DNA from: Acidobacteriaceae bacterium
Lineage (GTDB): Bacteria > Acidobacteriota > Terriglobia > Terriglobales > Acidobacteriaceae
Direction of reading: 5' to 3'
Length of the DNA: 64,000 nucleotides
NCBI GenBank assembly: GCA_903642235.1
Contig: CAHJWL010000006.1
Span: 220,769-284,768, forward strand
Shown: positions 1 through 8,809 of the stretch, in pieces
Layout: the number at the start of each line of letters is the position of its first letter
How positions within the stretch are numbered: position 1 is the stretch's first letter
Made by a program: the position numbers and the translations under genes
Notes under the pieces: model-generated
Seen by the model: only the letters and a program-made list of their open reading frames with translations
What the model was told of the DNA's origin: nothing
Databases searched by the model: none

Positions 1-746
1 CGGCGATCTACGCGGGAGAGCGAGGCTTTGGCGAGGGCAGTTTCGATGCGGAGGATGGTGGCGGCGTCAGTGGTGGCCTGCGCGGCGGGCTCGCCGGCGA
101 GGGTGAGGAGGTGCTCGATGTAGGCGGTGTACTGCTGGCGAATGGTGACGCTCTTGGCGTCGGAGTTGAGGTAGTAGTCGCGGTCAGGGAGGGCGAGGCC
201 GCCGGCTTCGAGCGCAACGATGACAAGTGACGAGTCGACGGCATCCTGACCGGTGCCGGATTCAAAGAAAAAGCTGCCGATGGCGGTGTGGTCGAGGGTA
301 GCGAGGGCGCTGATGAGCTCGGGGCGGGTGCGAAGGGCGTCAATGCGGGCGAGCGCGGGGGCGAGGGGTTTCAGGCCGGCAGCGTCAATGGCGGAGGTGT
401 CCAAGCAGGCGGCGAAGTAGTCGCCGACCTTTTGCTGGACGGGCGTGCGGTTGGTCGCGGCGGCGTCTTCCTTGAGGATGCCCCAGAGGAACTGCTGGTT
501 GTCGTTGCCGAGCTTGGCGTAGACGGACCAGCTGGCCTGGTCGGCGGGGATGGGATTGTTCCGCTGCCAGCCGCCGCAGGTGAACTTGTAGAAGTCTGTG
601 CAGGGGTCGACGGCGCGATCGAGGCTGGTGAGGTCGAGCGACGGCGAGTACGGCATGGCGGAGAGGGGCTGCTGGGCGAGCAGAGCGGGGGCGACAACAA
701 GCGCGACGGCTGCGGTGGCGAGGGCCAGCAGGGCTTTGAGAGGCAT
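1..746 (-). CDS. Peptidase M13 (neprilysin/PepO family), 3' part outside the window
   Basis: The frame is open from an ATG at 746 to the window edge, giving the first 248 residues of a family that is usually about 680 aa. Residues 1-25 are a signal peptide (MPLKALLALATAAVALVV and onward, then an ALLAQ cleavage region), so the enzyme is exported. Residues 47-60 (DPCTDFYKFTCGGW) are the N-terminal signature of M13 zinc metallopeptidases, and LPDRDYY further on is also typical. The HExxH zinc site lies in the missing C-terminal half, so activity cannot be judged. M13 enzymes cleave small peptides in the periplasm or outside the cell. It is transcribed away from the 1068 gene across a 321-bp gap. 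Confidence 0.9.
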   Translation of the reverse strand, partial: MPLKALLALATAAVALVVAPALLAQQPLSAMPYSPSLDLTSLDRAVDPCTDFYKFTCGGWQRNNPIPADQASWSVYAKLGNDNQQFLWGILKEDAAATNRTPVQQKVGDYFAACLDTSAIDAAGLKPLAPALARIDALRTRPELISALATLDHTAIGSFFFESGTGQDAVDSSLVIVALEAGGLALPDRDYYLNSDAKSVTIRQQYTAYIEHLLTLAGEPAAQATTDAATILRIETALAKASLSRVDR

Positions 747-1067
747 GGGATCTCCTGTGGAAGCCATCGTACATCGGCGCAGGAATGCGGAGTCCAGAGA
801 GGGTCAGCAGAGTGCGCCCGGAGGTTGGCGAGAACGTTGTTGCAGGAGCTTTATCATCCTGCGTGTCATAGGTTTGCGGCGCTGTATGCCTGACGCAAGC
901 GGCTATTCTTTGCTGTTGACGAATGATCTCTGCGGCGGGATGATGGCTGCACCCGTATGCCCCCTGTCCTGCGTTTCTGAGTGCAGGACGCGCCGCTCGC
1001 CGAGGCACGATCCGGCGGGACTCTCGACAACCGGCTCCTTTGAGCCTGTCTTTGCAGGAGGCCCCGC
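747..1067. other. Divergent intergenic region
   Basis: 321 bp between the M13 peptidase and the 1068 gene, which point away from each other, so promoters for both should lie here. A 6-bp inverted repeat (GCAGGA at 842-847, TCCTGC at 857-862) is visible. An AGGAGG ribosome-binding site at 1056-1061 serves the plus-strand gene. No convincing -35/-10 pair or RNA gene was found. Confidence 0.5.
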
Positions 1068-1964
1068 ATGAAAAGCATTCTGTACGCCCTCGTTCTTTCC
1101 CTCCTTGCCGCACCCGCATCCGGGTTTGCCGCCGAACAGCTGATCCCGGCCGGATCGATTCTGCAGTGCACGGTCTCCGAGCCGAAGCTGTCGTCGAAGA
1201 CGGCGGATATCGGAGATCCGGTGCTGTGCCGGGTAAGCCATTTTGAGATGTATGGGCGATCGGCGTTTCCGTATGGGAGCTACCTCGTGGGGCGGTTTGA
1301 GGACTACAGGGATCCCGGTCACCTGGTAGGCAAGGGATGGATGGAGCTGAAGTTCGACCGGATGGTGCTGCCGCCGGGAACGGTGGTGCCGCTGGCGGCA
1401 AAGGTGGTGCAGGTGCCGAACTACCCGGTGGACAAGGAAGGACGGATTCACGGCAAGGGGCACCCGGTGCGGGATACGCTCGAGTGGATGGTCCCGGTGC
1501 TGTGGCCGATCGACCTGATCAACCTGCCACGACGCGGACCGCGGCCGGTGCTGAAGGCAGAGACGCGCCTGACGCTGAAGATCATGGATGATCTCGGGGT
1601 TCCAGTGCGCGATGTAGCGGCGGAGACCGGACCTGCGCTGACGCCGCGTGCCCCGGTGATATACCAGCAGCCGGCACCGGAGCCGGTGCCGATCACGGTG
1701 GAGCACATCTATGACACGCCGCCTGCACCCCCCGTGCCGATCGCCATGGCACCGGTGCCGCAGCAGCCGACGCTGCTGGTCATGCGGAACGGGATGGGGA
1801 TGTACGCGAGCAACTACTGGTTCGATGGCGGCGGGCGGGTGCACTATACGGCCATGAACGGAGCGCCAGTGGTGATGGGCCGCGAGCAGCTGGACTGGGC
1901 GTCGACCGTGGCGGTGAACCGGCAACGGGGCGTGAGCTTTGGCGGTCAACCGGCGGCTTACTAA
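1068..1964 (+). CDS. Exported protein of unknown function
   Basis: 298 aa starting at an ATG placed six bases after a perfect AGGAGG. The first about 22 residues are a Sec signal peptide (MKSILYALVLSLLAAPASGF, then AA). The mature part begins IPAGSILQCTVSEP and continues with alternating hydrophobic and polar stretches that suggest a beta-rich fold. A proline-rich linker follows at about residues 195-235, then a Tyr/Trp/Gly-rich C-terminal region. I do not recognise the family. It is probably periplasmic or outer-membrane associated. It stands alone and converges on azoR with a shared terminator between. Confidence 0.75.
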   Translation: MKSILYALVLSLLAAPASGFAAEQLIPAGSILQCTVSEPKLSSKTADIGDPVLCRVSHFEMYGRSAFPYGSYLVGRFEDYRDPGHLVGKGWMELKFDRMVLPPGTVVPLAAKVVQVPNYPVDKEGRIHGKGHPVRDTLEWMVPVLWPIDLINLPRRGPRPVLKAETRLTLKIMDDLGVPVRDVAAETGPALTPRAPVIYQQPAPEPVPITVEHIYDTPPAPPVPIAMAPVPQQPTLLVMRNGMGMYASNYWFDGGGRVHYTAMNGAPVVMGREQLDWASTVAVNRQRGVSFGGQPAAY

Positions 1965-2144
1965 GAGTGTTGGAAGAGTGCGGAAGATCGATATGGTGGT
2001 CCTTCACGAGCGTGTTGCGAAAGTCGAGACGCGCCAAGCCCTCCAAGCTCGCTCCGAACATCAGGGCGAGGCACTGCCGTCTGTGTCACATGTGACAGTT
2101 TCAGAAATCTCTCCGGGACAAATTAAGCATGTGATACAGAAAGA

Positions 2145-2166
2145 GCCGCACCGAAATGGGTGCGGC
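2145..2166. terminator. Bidirectional hairpin terminator between the 1068 gene and azoR
   Basis: A perfect 8-bp stem (GCCGCACC at 2145-2152, GGTGCGGC at 2159-2166) with a 6-nt loop sits between two convergent genes. AGAAAGA flanks it on the left and TTCTTC on the right, so it can serve either strand, although neither T-tract is strong. Confidence 0.65.
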
Positions 2167-2198
2167 TTCTTCGTGCTTCTCTTGGTATGCAGAACGAG

Positions 2199-2828
2199 CT
2201 ATACGGCGGCAGCTGACTTGAGCTGATCGGCGAACGGCGCGGTGAACTGCTCGATCGGTGTCTGACCGGAGTTGAGCACATAGGTGCCGCCGGCATCGAC
2301 AAAGGTGACGTCCTTAATGCCAAGAAAGCCGAGGACGAGCTTCAAATACGGCTTTTCCGCGTTGTAGCTCTCGGCGGGGCTTCCGGGGCCGTAGTTGCCG
2401 GAGCTGGCGATGATGATGGTGGCCTTCTTGCCCTCGATAAGGCCGGCGTAGGAGCCATCGGCGTTGACCTTGAAGGTCTGCCCGATGCGGCAGATGTGGT
2501 CGATCCAGGCCTTGAGGACAGCGGGCACGGCGAAGTTGTACATGGGGGTGGTGAGGAGGATGTGGTCGGCTGCCTTGATCTCCGCGATGAACTCGTCGCC
2601 CAGCTTGAGGGCGGCCTTGTGCTCAGGGGTGCGGGCCTCCTCGGGGCTATAGGCGCCCATGATCCAGGGAAGATCGACGAAGGGCATGTTGGTGGTGGCG
2701 AGGTTGCGGGTGATAACGGTCGAACCGGGGTTTGCCTGCTGGAACTGCTCGAGAAATTCGTTTCCGAGCTTCCGCGAGACGGAGTGATCTCCGCGCGGGC
2801 TGACGTCGATCTTGAGAAGTGAGGCCAT
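2199..2828 (-). CDS. azoR: FMN-dependent NADH:quinone/azo oxidoreductase AzoR
   Basis: 209 aa, the usual AzoR length. The N-terminus LLKIDVSPRGDHSVSRKLG is the flavodoxin-like phosphate-binding loop region. TTPMYNFAVPAVLKAWIDH (near residue 95) and SSGNYGPGSP (near 140) are the classical AzoR FMN-contact motifs. The family reduces quinones and azo compounds by two-electron transfer from NADH, usually as part of electrophile or thiol-stress defence. It is cytosolic. It lies 67 bp downstream of the VOC gene on the same strand and may be co-transcribed with it. Confidence 0.93.
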   Translation of the reverse strand: MASLLKIDVSPRGDHSVSRKLGNEFLEQFQQANPGSTVITRNLATTNMPFVDLPWIMGAYSPEEARTPEHKAALKLGDEFIAEIKAADHILLTTPMYNFAVPAVLKAWIDHICRIGQTFKVNADGSYAGLIEGKKATIIIASSGNYGPGSPAESYNAEKPYLKLVLGFLGIKDVTFVDAGGTYVLNSGQTPIEQFTAPFADQLKSAAAV

Positions 2829-2895
2829 TCGATCTCCTTAGGCACGCTGGGGAGCGCGCTGTGTGGGTAGATGAGCGGCGCGAGAGGAGGGTTCA

Positions 2896-3408
2896 CTATA
2901 AGTTCGATGTCGAAGCTTCGTCGCTACGACCTGATGGATTTTCTTGTGCGCCCGCCTGCTCGAGGGCGGCGATATCGAGCTTCTTCATCGACATCATGGT
3001 CTGCATGGCGGCGGGATGGCGCAGCAGGCGGGTGAGGTGGACGGGAACGATCTGCCAGCTGACGCCGAACTTGTCTTTCAACCAGCCGCAGGCAGCTTCG
3101 CCGCCGCCGCCGGCGGTCAGGGCGGACCAGTAGCGATCGATCTCGTCCTGGGTTTCACAGCGGACGACGAGGGAGAAGGCCTCGGTGAGCTGAAAGGCCG
3201 GGCCGCCGTTGAGGAAGGTGACGAACTGGCCCTCAAGCTCGAGATCAAGCGCAAGGACGGAGCCTGCCGGGCCGGTGCCGGGTGCGGTGCCGGAGTCGGG
3301 CCAGCGCAGCTCGTTGAGCTTGCGGGCGTTAGGGAAGACGGAGAGATAGAAGTCTGCTGCGGCTTCGGCGTTGCTGTTGAACCAGAGGAAGGGCGTGATC
3401 TTGTTCAT
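2896..3408 (-). CDS. VOC superfamily protein, PhnB-like
   Basis: 170 aa. The start KITPFLWFNSNAEAAADFY and the later FVTFLNGGPAFQLTEAFS and WLKDKFGVSWQIVP are typical of the PhnB / '3-demethylubiquinone-9 3-methyltransferase' branch of the vicinal-oxygen-chelate fold. Members with these motifs are usually uncharacterised, and the methyltransferase name is an old misannotation. The C-terminal about 20 residues (GAQENPSGRSDEASTSNL) look like an extension without fold. It is divergent from thrS. Confidence 0.85.
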   Translation of the reverse strand: MNKITPFLWFNSNAEAAADFYLSVFPNARKLNELRWPDSGTAPGTGPAGSVLALDLELEGQFVTFLNGGPAFQLTEAFSLVVRCETQDEIDRYWSALTAGGGGEAACGWLKDKFGVSWQIVPVHLTRLLRHPAAMQTMMSMKKLDIAALEQAGAQENPSGRSDEASTSNL

Positions 3409-3563
3409 GGCTTGGGGCTCGCGTGAGTGTGTGGCAAGGTGCCTGGGTCGGCCGAACCGCTGTGAGGATCACGGTAAGGAAGAGGCGAAAAAACGTCAAT
3501 CGCAAAGGCGCTGCACGGGCTCGGCGGTGCGCTGATGCGCGTGGAGCGGCTATCCTTAGAGGC

Positions 3564-5642
3564 GTGAGCGAACAATCAGTGGATCAGGTAGACGTGCAGC
3601 CCTCGATGATACGGATTCAATTGCTGGACGGCAGCATGCGCGAGGTGGCGCGGGGGACGACGCCGCTTGAGGTGGCGACGAGCATCTCGCCGCGGCTGGC
3701 GGCAGTGGTGGTGGTGGCACGCATCAAGCCGCTGGCTGGGCGGGCGGACGAAGGCACTGCTGAGGCGGAGGCTGGCGCGAGCGAGGAGGCGATGTACGCG
3801 GCCTCTGCTGGTGGAAATGACGATCGGCTGGTGGATCTCTCGATGCCGCTCCACGAGGATGTGGCGCTTTGGCTGCTGAAGGAGCAGGACGAAGCCTCTC
3901 TCAGAGTCGTTCGGCACTCGGCGGCGCACGTCATGGCGACGGCGATCCTGGAGCTGTTTCCGGAGACCAAGCTGGGGCACGGGCCGGCGACGGACAGTGG
4001 ATTCTTTTACGACGTATACCGCGCCCAGCCGTTCTCGGATGCGGACCTTCTGGCGATCGAAGCGCGCATGGCCGAGGTGGTCGCGCGCGACGAGGCGTTT
4101 GTGCGCGAGGAGGAGCCGCGCGAGAAGGGCCTGCTCGATTACGAGAAGGCCGGCGAGTTCATGAAGCTGCACTTCATTGAGCGCTTTACGAAGCCGGGGG
4201 AGGAGATCTCGCTCTATCGCAATGGGAACTTCACGGATTTCTGTCGCGGACCGCATGTGCCCTCGACGGGACGGGTGAGGGCATTCAAGGTGACGAGCGT
4301 GGCGGGCGCGTACTGGCTGGGCGATGAGAAGAATCAGCAGCTGCAGCGGGTGTATGGCACGGCGTTCTTCAACGCGAAGGATCTGGACGCGCACTTCAAA
4401 AGGCTGGAGGAGATCAAGGCGCGCGACCATCGCGTGCTGGGCAAGCAGCTGGACCTGTTTTCGATCCAGGAGGTCGCGGGGGCGGGGCTGATCTTCTGGC
4501 ATCCGAAGGGCGGGCTGATCCGCAAGGCGATGGAAGACTGGATGCGCGATGAATGTATCCGGCGTGGTTACAATATGGTTTACACGCCACATATCATGCG
4601 GCGCGAGCTGTGGAAGATCAGCGGGCACGAGGGTTTTTATGGGCAGAATATGTATCCGCCGATGGAGCTGGACGACGCGGAGTACCGGCTGAAGCCGATG
4701 AACTGCCCGGGCCACATTTTGATTTATAAGAACACGCCCAAGAGTTATCGCGACCTGCCGGTGCGGTATGCGGAGCTGGGCAATGTGTATCGCTACGAGC
4801 GCTCGGGAACCATGCACGGACTGCTACGGGTGCGCGGCTTTACGCAGGATGATGCGCATATCTTCTGCACGCCGGAGCAGATTGAAGACGAGGTGGTGGC
4901 ATGCATCGAGTTCGCGCAATCGGTGCTCGAGACGTTCGGGTTTGCGGAGTTCAAGGTGGAGCTTTCCACATGGGACCCGAAGGACATGAAGAGCTACACG
5001 GGGTCGCCCGAGAACTGGGAGCTGGCGATCGGATCGCTAAAGTCCGCGCTTGATCGCAAGGGTATTCCGTATAAGGAAATCGCGGGCGAAGCGGCGTTTT
5101 ATGGGCCGAAGATCGATGTGAAGCTGGTGGATGTGCTGGGGCGGCTGTGGCAGCTCTCGACCGTGCAGTTTGACTTCAACCTGCCGGCGCGGTTTGCGCT
5201 TGAATACACGGGCGAGGATGGCGAGAAGCATCAGCCGGTGATGGTGCATCGAGCGTTATTTGGTTCGGTGGAACGATTCTTTGGTGTGCTGATTGAGCAC
5301 TATGCCGGGGCGTTTCCGATGTGGCTGGCTCCGGTGCAGGTGGGATTGGTACCGATCTCGGAGAAGCATCTGGACTATGCGTACGCGGTCAAGGCGAAGC
5401 TCGAGGCAGCGGGGGTGCGCGTGGAGCTGGATGCGCGGAACGAGAAGATGAACGCAAAAATCCGCGAGTTCACGCTGCAGAAGGTGCCGTTTGTGCTGGT
5501 CATGGGCGACAAGGAAGCGGCGGCAGAGGCAGTCAGTGTGCGGGTTCGAAGCAAGGGCGACGAGGGATCTGTGGCGTTGACGAAGTTTGTGGAACGGGCC
5601 GTGCGGCTTGCGCGCGGGCATGGGATGGAGCTGTCGTCGTAG
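3564..5642 (+). CDS. thrS: Threonyl-tRNA synthetase
   Basis: Charges tRNA-Thr in the cytosol. From the GTG at 3564 it is 692 aa; an ATG at 3606 (MIRIQLLDGS) is an equally possible start and gives 678 aa. Order: TGS domain (about 15-95), the HxxxH editing region (HSAAHVMATA), then the class II core with MNCPGHI (zinc cysteine), motif 2 (YRYERSGTMHGLLRVRGFTQ), motif 3 (MVHRALFGSVERFFG) and the anticodon-binding domain. The TGS domain carries an Ala/Glu-rich insertion of about 40 residues (around GRADEGTAEAEAG) absent from the E. coli enzyme. No infC/rpmI genes follow, unlike the common arrangement. Confidence 0.97.
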   Translation: MSEQSVDQVDVQPSMIRIQLLDGSMREVARGTTPLEVATSISPRLAAVVVVARIKPLAGRADEGTAEAEAGASEEAMYAASAGGNDDRLVDLSMPLHEDVALWLLKEQDEASLRVVRHSAAHVMATAILELFPETKLGHGPATDSGFFYDVYRAQPFSDADLLAIEARMAEVVARDEAFVREEEPREKGLLDYEKAGEFMKLHFIERFTKPGEEISLYRNGNFTDFCRGPHVPSTGRVRAFKVTSVAGAYWLGDEKNQQLQRVYGTAFFNAKDLDAHFKRLEEIKARDHRVLGKQLDLFSIQEVAGAGLIFWHPKGGLIRKAMEDWMRDECIRRGYNMVYTPHIMRRELWKISGHEGFYGQNMYPPMELDDAEYRLKPMNCPGHILIYKNTPKSYRDLPVRYAELGNVYRYERSGTMHGLLRVRGFTQDDAHIFCTPEQIEDEVVACIEFAQSVLETFGFAEFKVELSTWDPKDMKSYTGSPENWELAIGSLKSALDRKGIPYKEIAGEAAFYGPKIDVKLVDVLGRLWQLSTVQFDFNLPARFALEYTGEDGEKHQPVMVHRALFGSVERFFGVLIEHYAGAFPMWLAPVQVGLVPISEKHLDYAYAVKAKLEAAGVRVELDARNEKMNAKIREFTLQKVPFVLVMGDKEAAAEAVSVRVRSKGDEGSVALTKFVERAVRLARGHGMELSS

Positions 5643-5831
5643 TCCTTTTGTTTGCTGCTCGTTGTCGCCAGACGTGTTGATTGAGTCGACACGATTGCCC
5701 GGAGAGCTTCATCGCGATCCCGCGCACCGAATGCTTCTGGCGACAGCATGACTTGAAGACCTTACGCTGGTGACACGGGCGAAGGCGCTCGTCCGCTATG
5801 GAACGCTGGGCTTGGTACAAGTGATGAAACG

Positions 5832-6329
5832 ATGAGAGATTTTTTAGTTCGCGATTCGATACGGATCCATGCGCCGATCAAGCGATGTTTCCTGCTGTCG
5901 ACCTCGATCGAACTGGTACAGCGGATCTTGGGAATGCGGCCGAGTGTCGCGGAGTCGCGGAAGACTGGCGGACTGATTGGGGCCGGGGATCAGCTGGTAT
6001 GGCGCGGATGGAAGTTTGGTTTGCCGCAGATGCACGAGACGCTGATCACGGCGTTTGATCGGCCGAACCACTTTCAGGACACGATGGGGCGCGGACGGTT
6101 TGCGCGATTTCAACATGATCACTGGTTCAGGGTGGAGCGCAACGCTGCCGGGAGTGAGACGACGCTGCTTGAGGATGAGGTGCGCTTCGCGATGCCGCTA
6201 GGCTGGGCTGGAGCTACCGTCGGACGGCTGGTGATGGTGCCGCATGTGCGTCATCTGGTGAAGCGGCGGTTTGCCCTGCTGAAGCAGATTGCGGAGGGCG
6301 AAGACTGGCGGCAGTACGTGCCGGAATAA
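5832..6329 (+). CDS. SRPBCC-fold (START-like) protein
   Basis: 165 aa. The opening RIHAPIKRCFLLSTSIELV and the body pattern (GDQLVWRGWKFG, FDRPNHFQDTMGRGRFARF, then an amphipathic C-terminal helix ending WRQYVPE) are those of small SRPBCC ligand-binding proteins related to the polyketide cyclase/CoxG group. The ligand is unknown. The same architecture recurs in the gene at 7422 on the other side of the oxidoreductase, so the two look like diverged paralogues. Confidence 0.8.
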   Translation: MRDFLVRDSIRIHAPIKRCFLLSTSIELVQRILGMRPSVAESRKTGGLIGAGDQLVWRGWKFGLPQMHETLITAFDRPNHFQDTMGRGRFARFQHDHWFRVERNAAGSETTLLEDEVRFAMPLGWAGATVGRLVMVPHVRHLVKRRFALLKQIAEGEDWRQYVPE

Positions 6330-6411
6330 GGCTCAGAGTGAGAAGGCTGTCTGCTCACTCTCTGCGGCGCAGGGCCGGGCTCTCGCATCCGATGTGCAGA
6401 GGTGAGCTGCG

Positions 6412-7362
6412 ATGAAAGCTGTGGTGCTCCACAAGTATGGCGGACCTGACGAACTGAAGTGGGAGGATGTGGCGGACGTGACAGCGGGGCCGGGAGAGGT
6501 CCTGGTAAGGGTCGCGGCGGCGAGCATCAACCCTGTGGACTACAAGATGCGGAGTGGTGAGGCAAAGGCGATCTTTCCGGTGGAGTTCCCGGCAGTCCTG
6601 GGGCGAGATGTTTCAGGGACGGTTGCCGCCGTGGGGGAGGATGTGACGGAGTTTGCCGAGGGCGATCGTGTCTTTGCGCTGGCAAACCAGACCTATGCGG
6701 AGCTGGTCGCGGTGAAGGCGAGTGAGTTGGCGCGCGTTCCTGAAAACCTCGACATCGTAGATGCCGCGGCTCTGCCGCTCGTGCTTCTGACCGGCGAGCA
6801 GGTGATAACGCGCGGCGTGAAGCCCGACAAGGGCTCGACGGTTCTGGTGGCAGGCGCGATCGGCGGCGTGGGACGTACGGCGGTGTACGCGGCAAAGCTG
6901 GCTGGCGCGACCGTGATTGCCGGCATACGCAAGAGTCAGCTCGACCAGGCAAGAACGCTCGGCGCGGATACCGTGGTGGCGCTTGACGATCCGACGGCGC
7001 TCGCGGAGGTTGGATTTCTGGATGGAATCGCCGATGCAGTCGGCGGCAAGACGGCTGAGCAGTTGCTCGGCAAGGTCAAGCAGGGCGGCGTCTTCGCATC
7101 GGTGCTTGGACCACCGGCGAATGCAGGCATGCACCCGACAGTGCGGATCGTGCCTGTACGGGCGGAGCCGGACGTGCCGACACTCGAGCGGTTGGCCGAG
7201 GACGTGGTGCAGAAGCGACTCACCATTCCGGTTGACCGCATGCTGCCGATGAAGGAAGCGGCGGCAGGGCAACGGGCGGCAGAGAAGGGTGACTTGGCAA
7301 GGTGCTGCTGTTGGCGACAGGGTAAGCCGGGCACGCGCACCGTTTGGCGGCTCTGGCCCTGA
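6412..7362 (+). CDS. NADP-dependent quinone oxidoreductase-like MDR protein, probable 3' frameshift
   Basis: Medium-chain dehydrogenase/reductase without structural zinc. It opens with MKAVVLHKYGGPDELKW, carries a GroES-like domain with SINPVDYKMRSG, and a Rossmann GAIGGVGRTAVYAAKLAGA motif near residue 145. The family reduces quinones or enones with NADPH. The uninterrupted frame ends in a Cys/Trp/Arg-rich tail (ARCCCWRQGKPGTRTVW) foreign to the family. Adding one base near 7294-7297 would restore the expected ending GKVLLLATG with a stop at 7323-7325. This is a one-base deletion or a sequencing error. The downstream SRPBCC frame begins just after. Confidence 0.85.
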   Translation: MKAVVLHKYGGPDELKWEDVADVTAGPGEVLVRVAAASINPVDYKMRSGEAKAIFPVEFPAVLGRDVSGTVAAVGEDVTEFAEGDRVFALANQTYAELVAVKASELARVPENLDIVDAAALPLVLLTGEQVITRGVKPDKGSTVLVAGAIGGVGRTAVYAAKLAGATVIAGIRKSQLDQARTLGADTVVALDDPTALAEVGFLDGIADAVGGKTAEQLLGKVKQGGVFASVLGPPANAGMHPTVRIVPVRAEPDVPTLERLAEDVVQKRLTIPVDRMLPMKEAAAGQRAAEKGDLARCCCWRQGKPGTRTVWRLWP

Positions 7363-7421
7363 TTGAAGCAGATGTGCACACGGAGCAGGTCGGCGCAAGT
7401 GAAGAGGAGCATACCGAGGCC

Positions 7422-7922
7422 GTGCAGACGGTTCGATTGAATCTGATGATCGCAGCGCCGGTAGAGCGATGCTTCTGTCTGGCTCTCAGCGCAGAACTGG
7501 CACGTGACGCCATGGATGGCTGGCGAAGCGAGCGGGAGGCCGAGGAGCAGCGGCAGCTTGCCCCTGGAGATGTGCTGCGCTGGGGAGCACAGCGCAAGAT
7601 CCGAAGTATGGGCGCGTTTGCAGAGACGATTACGGACCTCCGCGCACGAACCTTTGTGCGGCGATCTTTCACCGGGCCGCGCTTTGCGTGGGGCGAGGGA
7701 CAGCAGAACTTTGCCGCGATGAATGATGGCGTGTGGCTGTACGAGGAGTATCGCTTTGCCGCGGCACCAGGTCTCTTTGTCGGTCTGCGCGAGCAAAGGC
7801 TGCGGCGGGCGATGCGAGGGATGGTGCGGGCGCGTGGTTTGTTTCTGCGATCCGTTGCAGAGGGGTCAGGATGGCCGCATTATCTGCCGCCGGGGCAGAC
7901 TGTTGTGCCGCGAGGAGCGTGA
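7422..7922 (+). CDS. SRPBCC-fold (START-like) protein, paralogue of the gene at 5832
   Basis: About 166 aa from the GTG at 7422, chosen because it follows GAGGAG at 7404-7409 and because the protein then starts VRLNLMIAAPVERCF, matching the N-terminus of the 5832 product. The frame stays open upstream to a TTG at 7344. Shared features with the first copy are the AP(V/I)-RCF opening, a central beta-sheet region (RTFVRRSFTGPRFAWGEG) and a C-terminal helix ending WPHYLPPG. Ligand unknown. It is convergent with jag. Confidence 0.75.
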   Translation: MQTVRLNLMIAAPVERCFCLALSAELARDAMDGWRSEREAEEQRQLAPGDVLRWGAQRKIRSMGAFAETITDLRARTFVRRSFTGPRFAWGEGQQNFAAMNDGVWLYEEYRFAAAPGLFVGLREQRLRRAMRGMVRARGLFLRSVAEGSGWPHYLPPGQTVVPRGA

Positions 7923-8037
7923 GGCCGGGCGGGATGGGGACTGCAGCGGCAAAGCTCACAAGGAGGAAGCGCGGCACCGGTAAGCGGACCGTACAAGGAG
8001 GTCATTGGTAGACCGGCGGCATGGCCGAGTTGGTCTC

Positions 8038-8781
8038 TTATCGTTTGCGGAAGGCGCGGCGAATGGAGTCAAGACGATCCCTGGTCTGTGCACCGTCCTC
8101 GTGGGGTGTGGAGCCGGGGTCCACGCGATTGCCATGCGATTCCGGGTCCTGTTCGGCAGAGGTGACCGGCGTTGGTGGTCCATCGGCAGGCCGTCGTGTG
8201 GGCGCATTTGCCGAAGGGTTTCGACGTGTATAGGCTGCCTGCGGACGAGAGGAGCCGGGCCGCTTCGTCTGCAAGTCAAAGCGCTCGGGTGCGGGCGTCT
8301 GGCCGGCCGGGTAGAGCACGACGAAACGCCGGGGGCCGAGGCCGGAGGAGGCAGTGGCGAGGCCGGAGGGAACGAGCGCGAGATGAAGCAAGCGGCGCTC
8401 GCGCGAGTTCATGGGAGCGAAGGGGAAAGGTTTTCCCGTGGAGCGAACGGTGGCGATGCCCTGCTCTGCCAGACGGGAGATTGCGGCGACACGCGCGGCC
8501 TTGAAGCCGTCTGCGTCAAAAGAGAGCTGCTCCGCCTGCTCGGGCTCGAGCCGAAGAATGGCGGCACCCAGACTTTCAATGGCGTGCAGGAGTTCGCCGT
8601 TGCGGTCCAGCAGAAGAGGAACATCCGCGCCCGAGAGCGTGACCTCCGTCAGCGGTGGTTGGTCCGCGGAGACATCTGGCTCGCGCACTTGAATGCTGTA
8701 CTCCAGACGCAGGCCGCCGGAGGTGCGAAGCGTTTCGAGGAAGCTGGTCAATGACGGTTTGGCGGGGCCCGGAGGAGTCAT
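8038..8781 (-). CDS. jag: KH/R3H RNA-binding protein, Jag/KhpB-like
   Basis: 247 aa. A KH-like domain (about 30-85, LLLDRNGELLHAIESLG, with D where the usual loop has G) is followed by an R3H domain (FPFAPMNSRERRLLHLAL, about 118-140). A low-complexity Pro/Arg/Ser tail of about 90 residues comes last. The separate Jag N-terminal domain is absent. It is the last gene of the conserved rnpA-yidD-yidC-jag string, 28 bp after yidC. Known homologues bind RNA and affect cell division or elongation. The placement makes the assignment firm even though the KH loop is degenerate. Confidence 0.85.
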   Translation of the reverse strand: MTPPGPAKPSLTSFLETLRTSGGLRLEYSIQVREPDVSADQPPLTEVTLSGADVPLLLDRNGELLHAIESLGAAILRLEPEQAEQLSFDADGFKAARVAAISRLAEQGIATVRSTGKPFPFAPMNSRERRLLHLALVPSGLATASSGLGPRRFVVLYPAGQTPAPERFDLQTKRPGSSRPQAAYTRRNPSANAPTRRPADGPPTPVTSAEQDPESHGNRVDPGSTPHEDGAQTRDRLDSIRRAFRKR

Positions 8782-8809
8782 AGGAGAGGGTACGATGGCG
8801 CCATCGAGT

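Noticed and set aside
3576..4817. 413-codon minus-strand frame opposite thrS
   Set aside because: thrS motifs are unambiguous; the opposite frame is His/Arg-rich with no fold signal.
8020..8060. tRNA-like GGCCGAGTTGG string
   Set aside because: It overlaps the jag 3' end and lacks the T-loop GTTCGA and a pairing acceptor stem, so it is not a tRNA.
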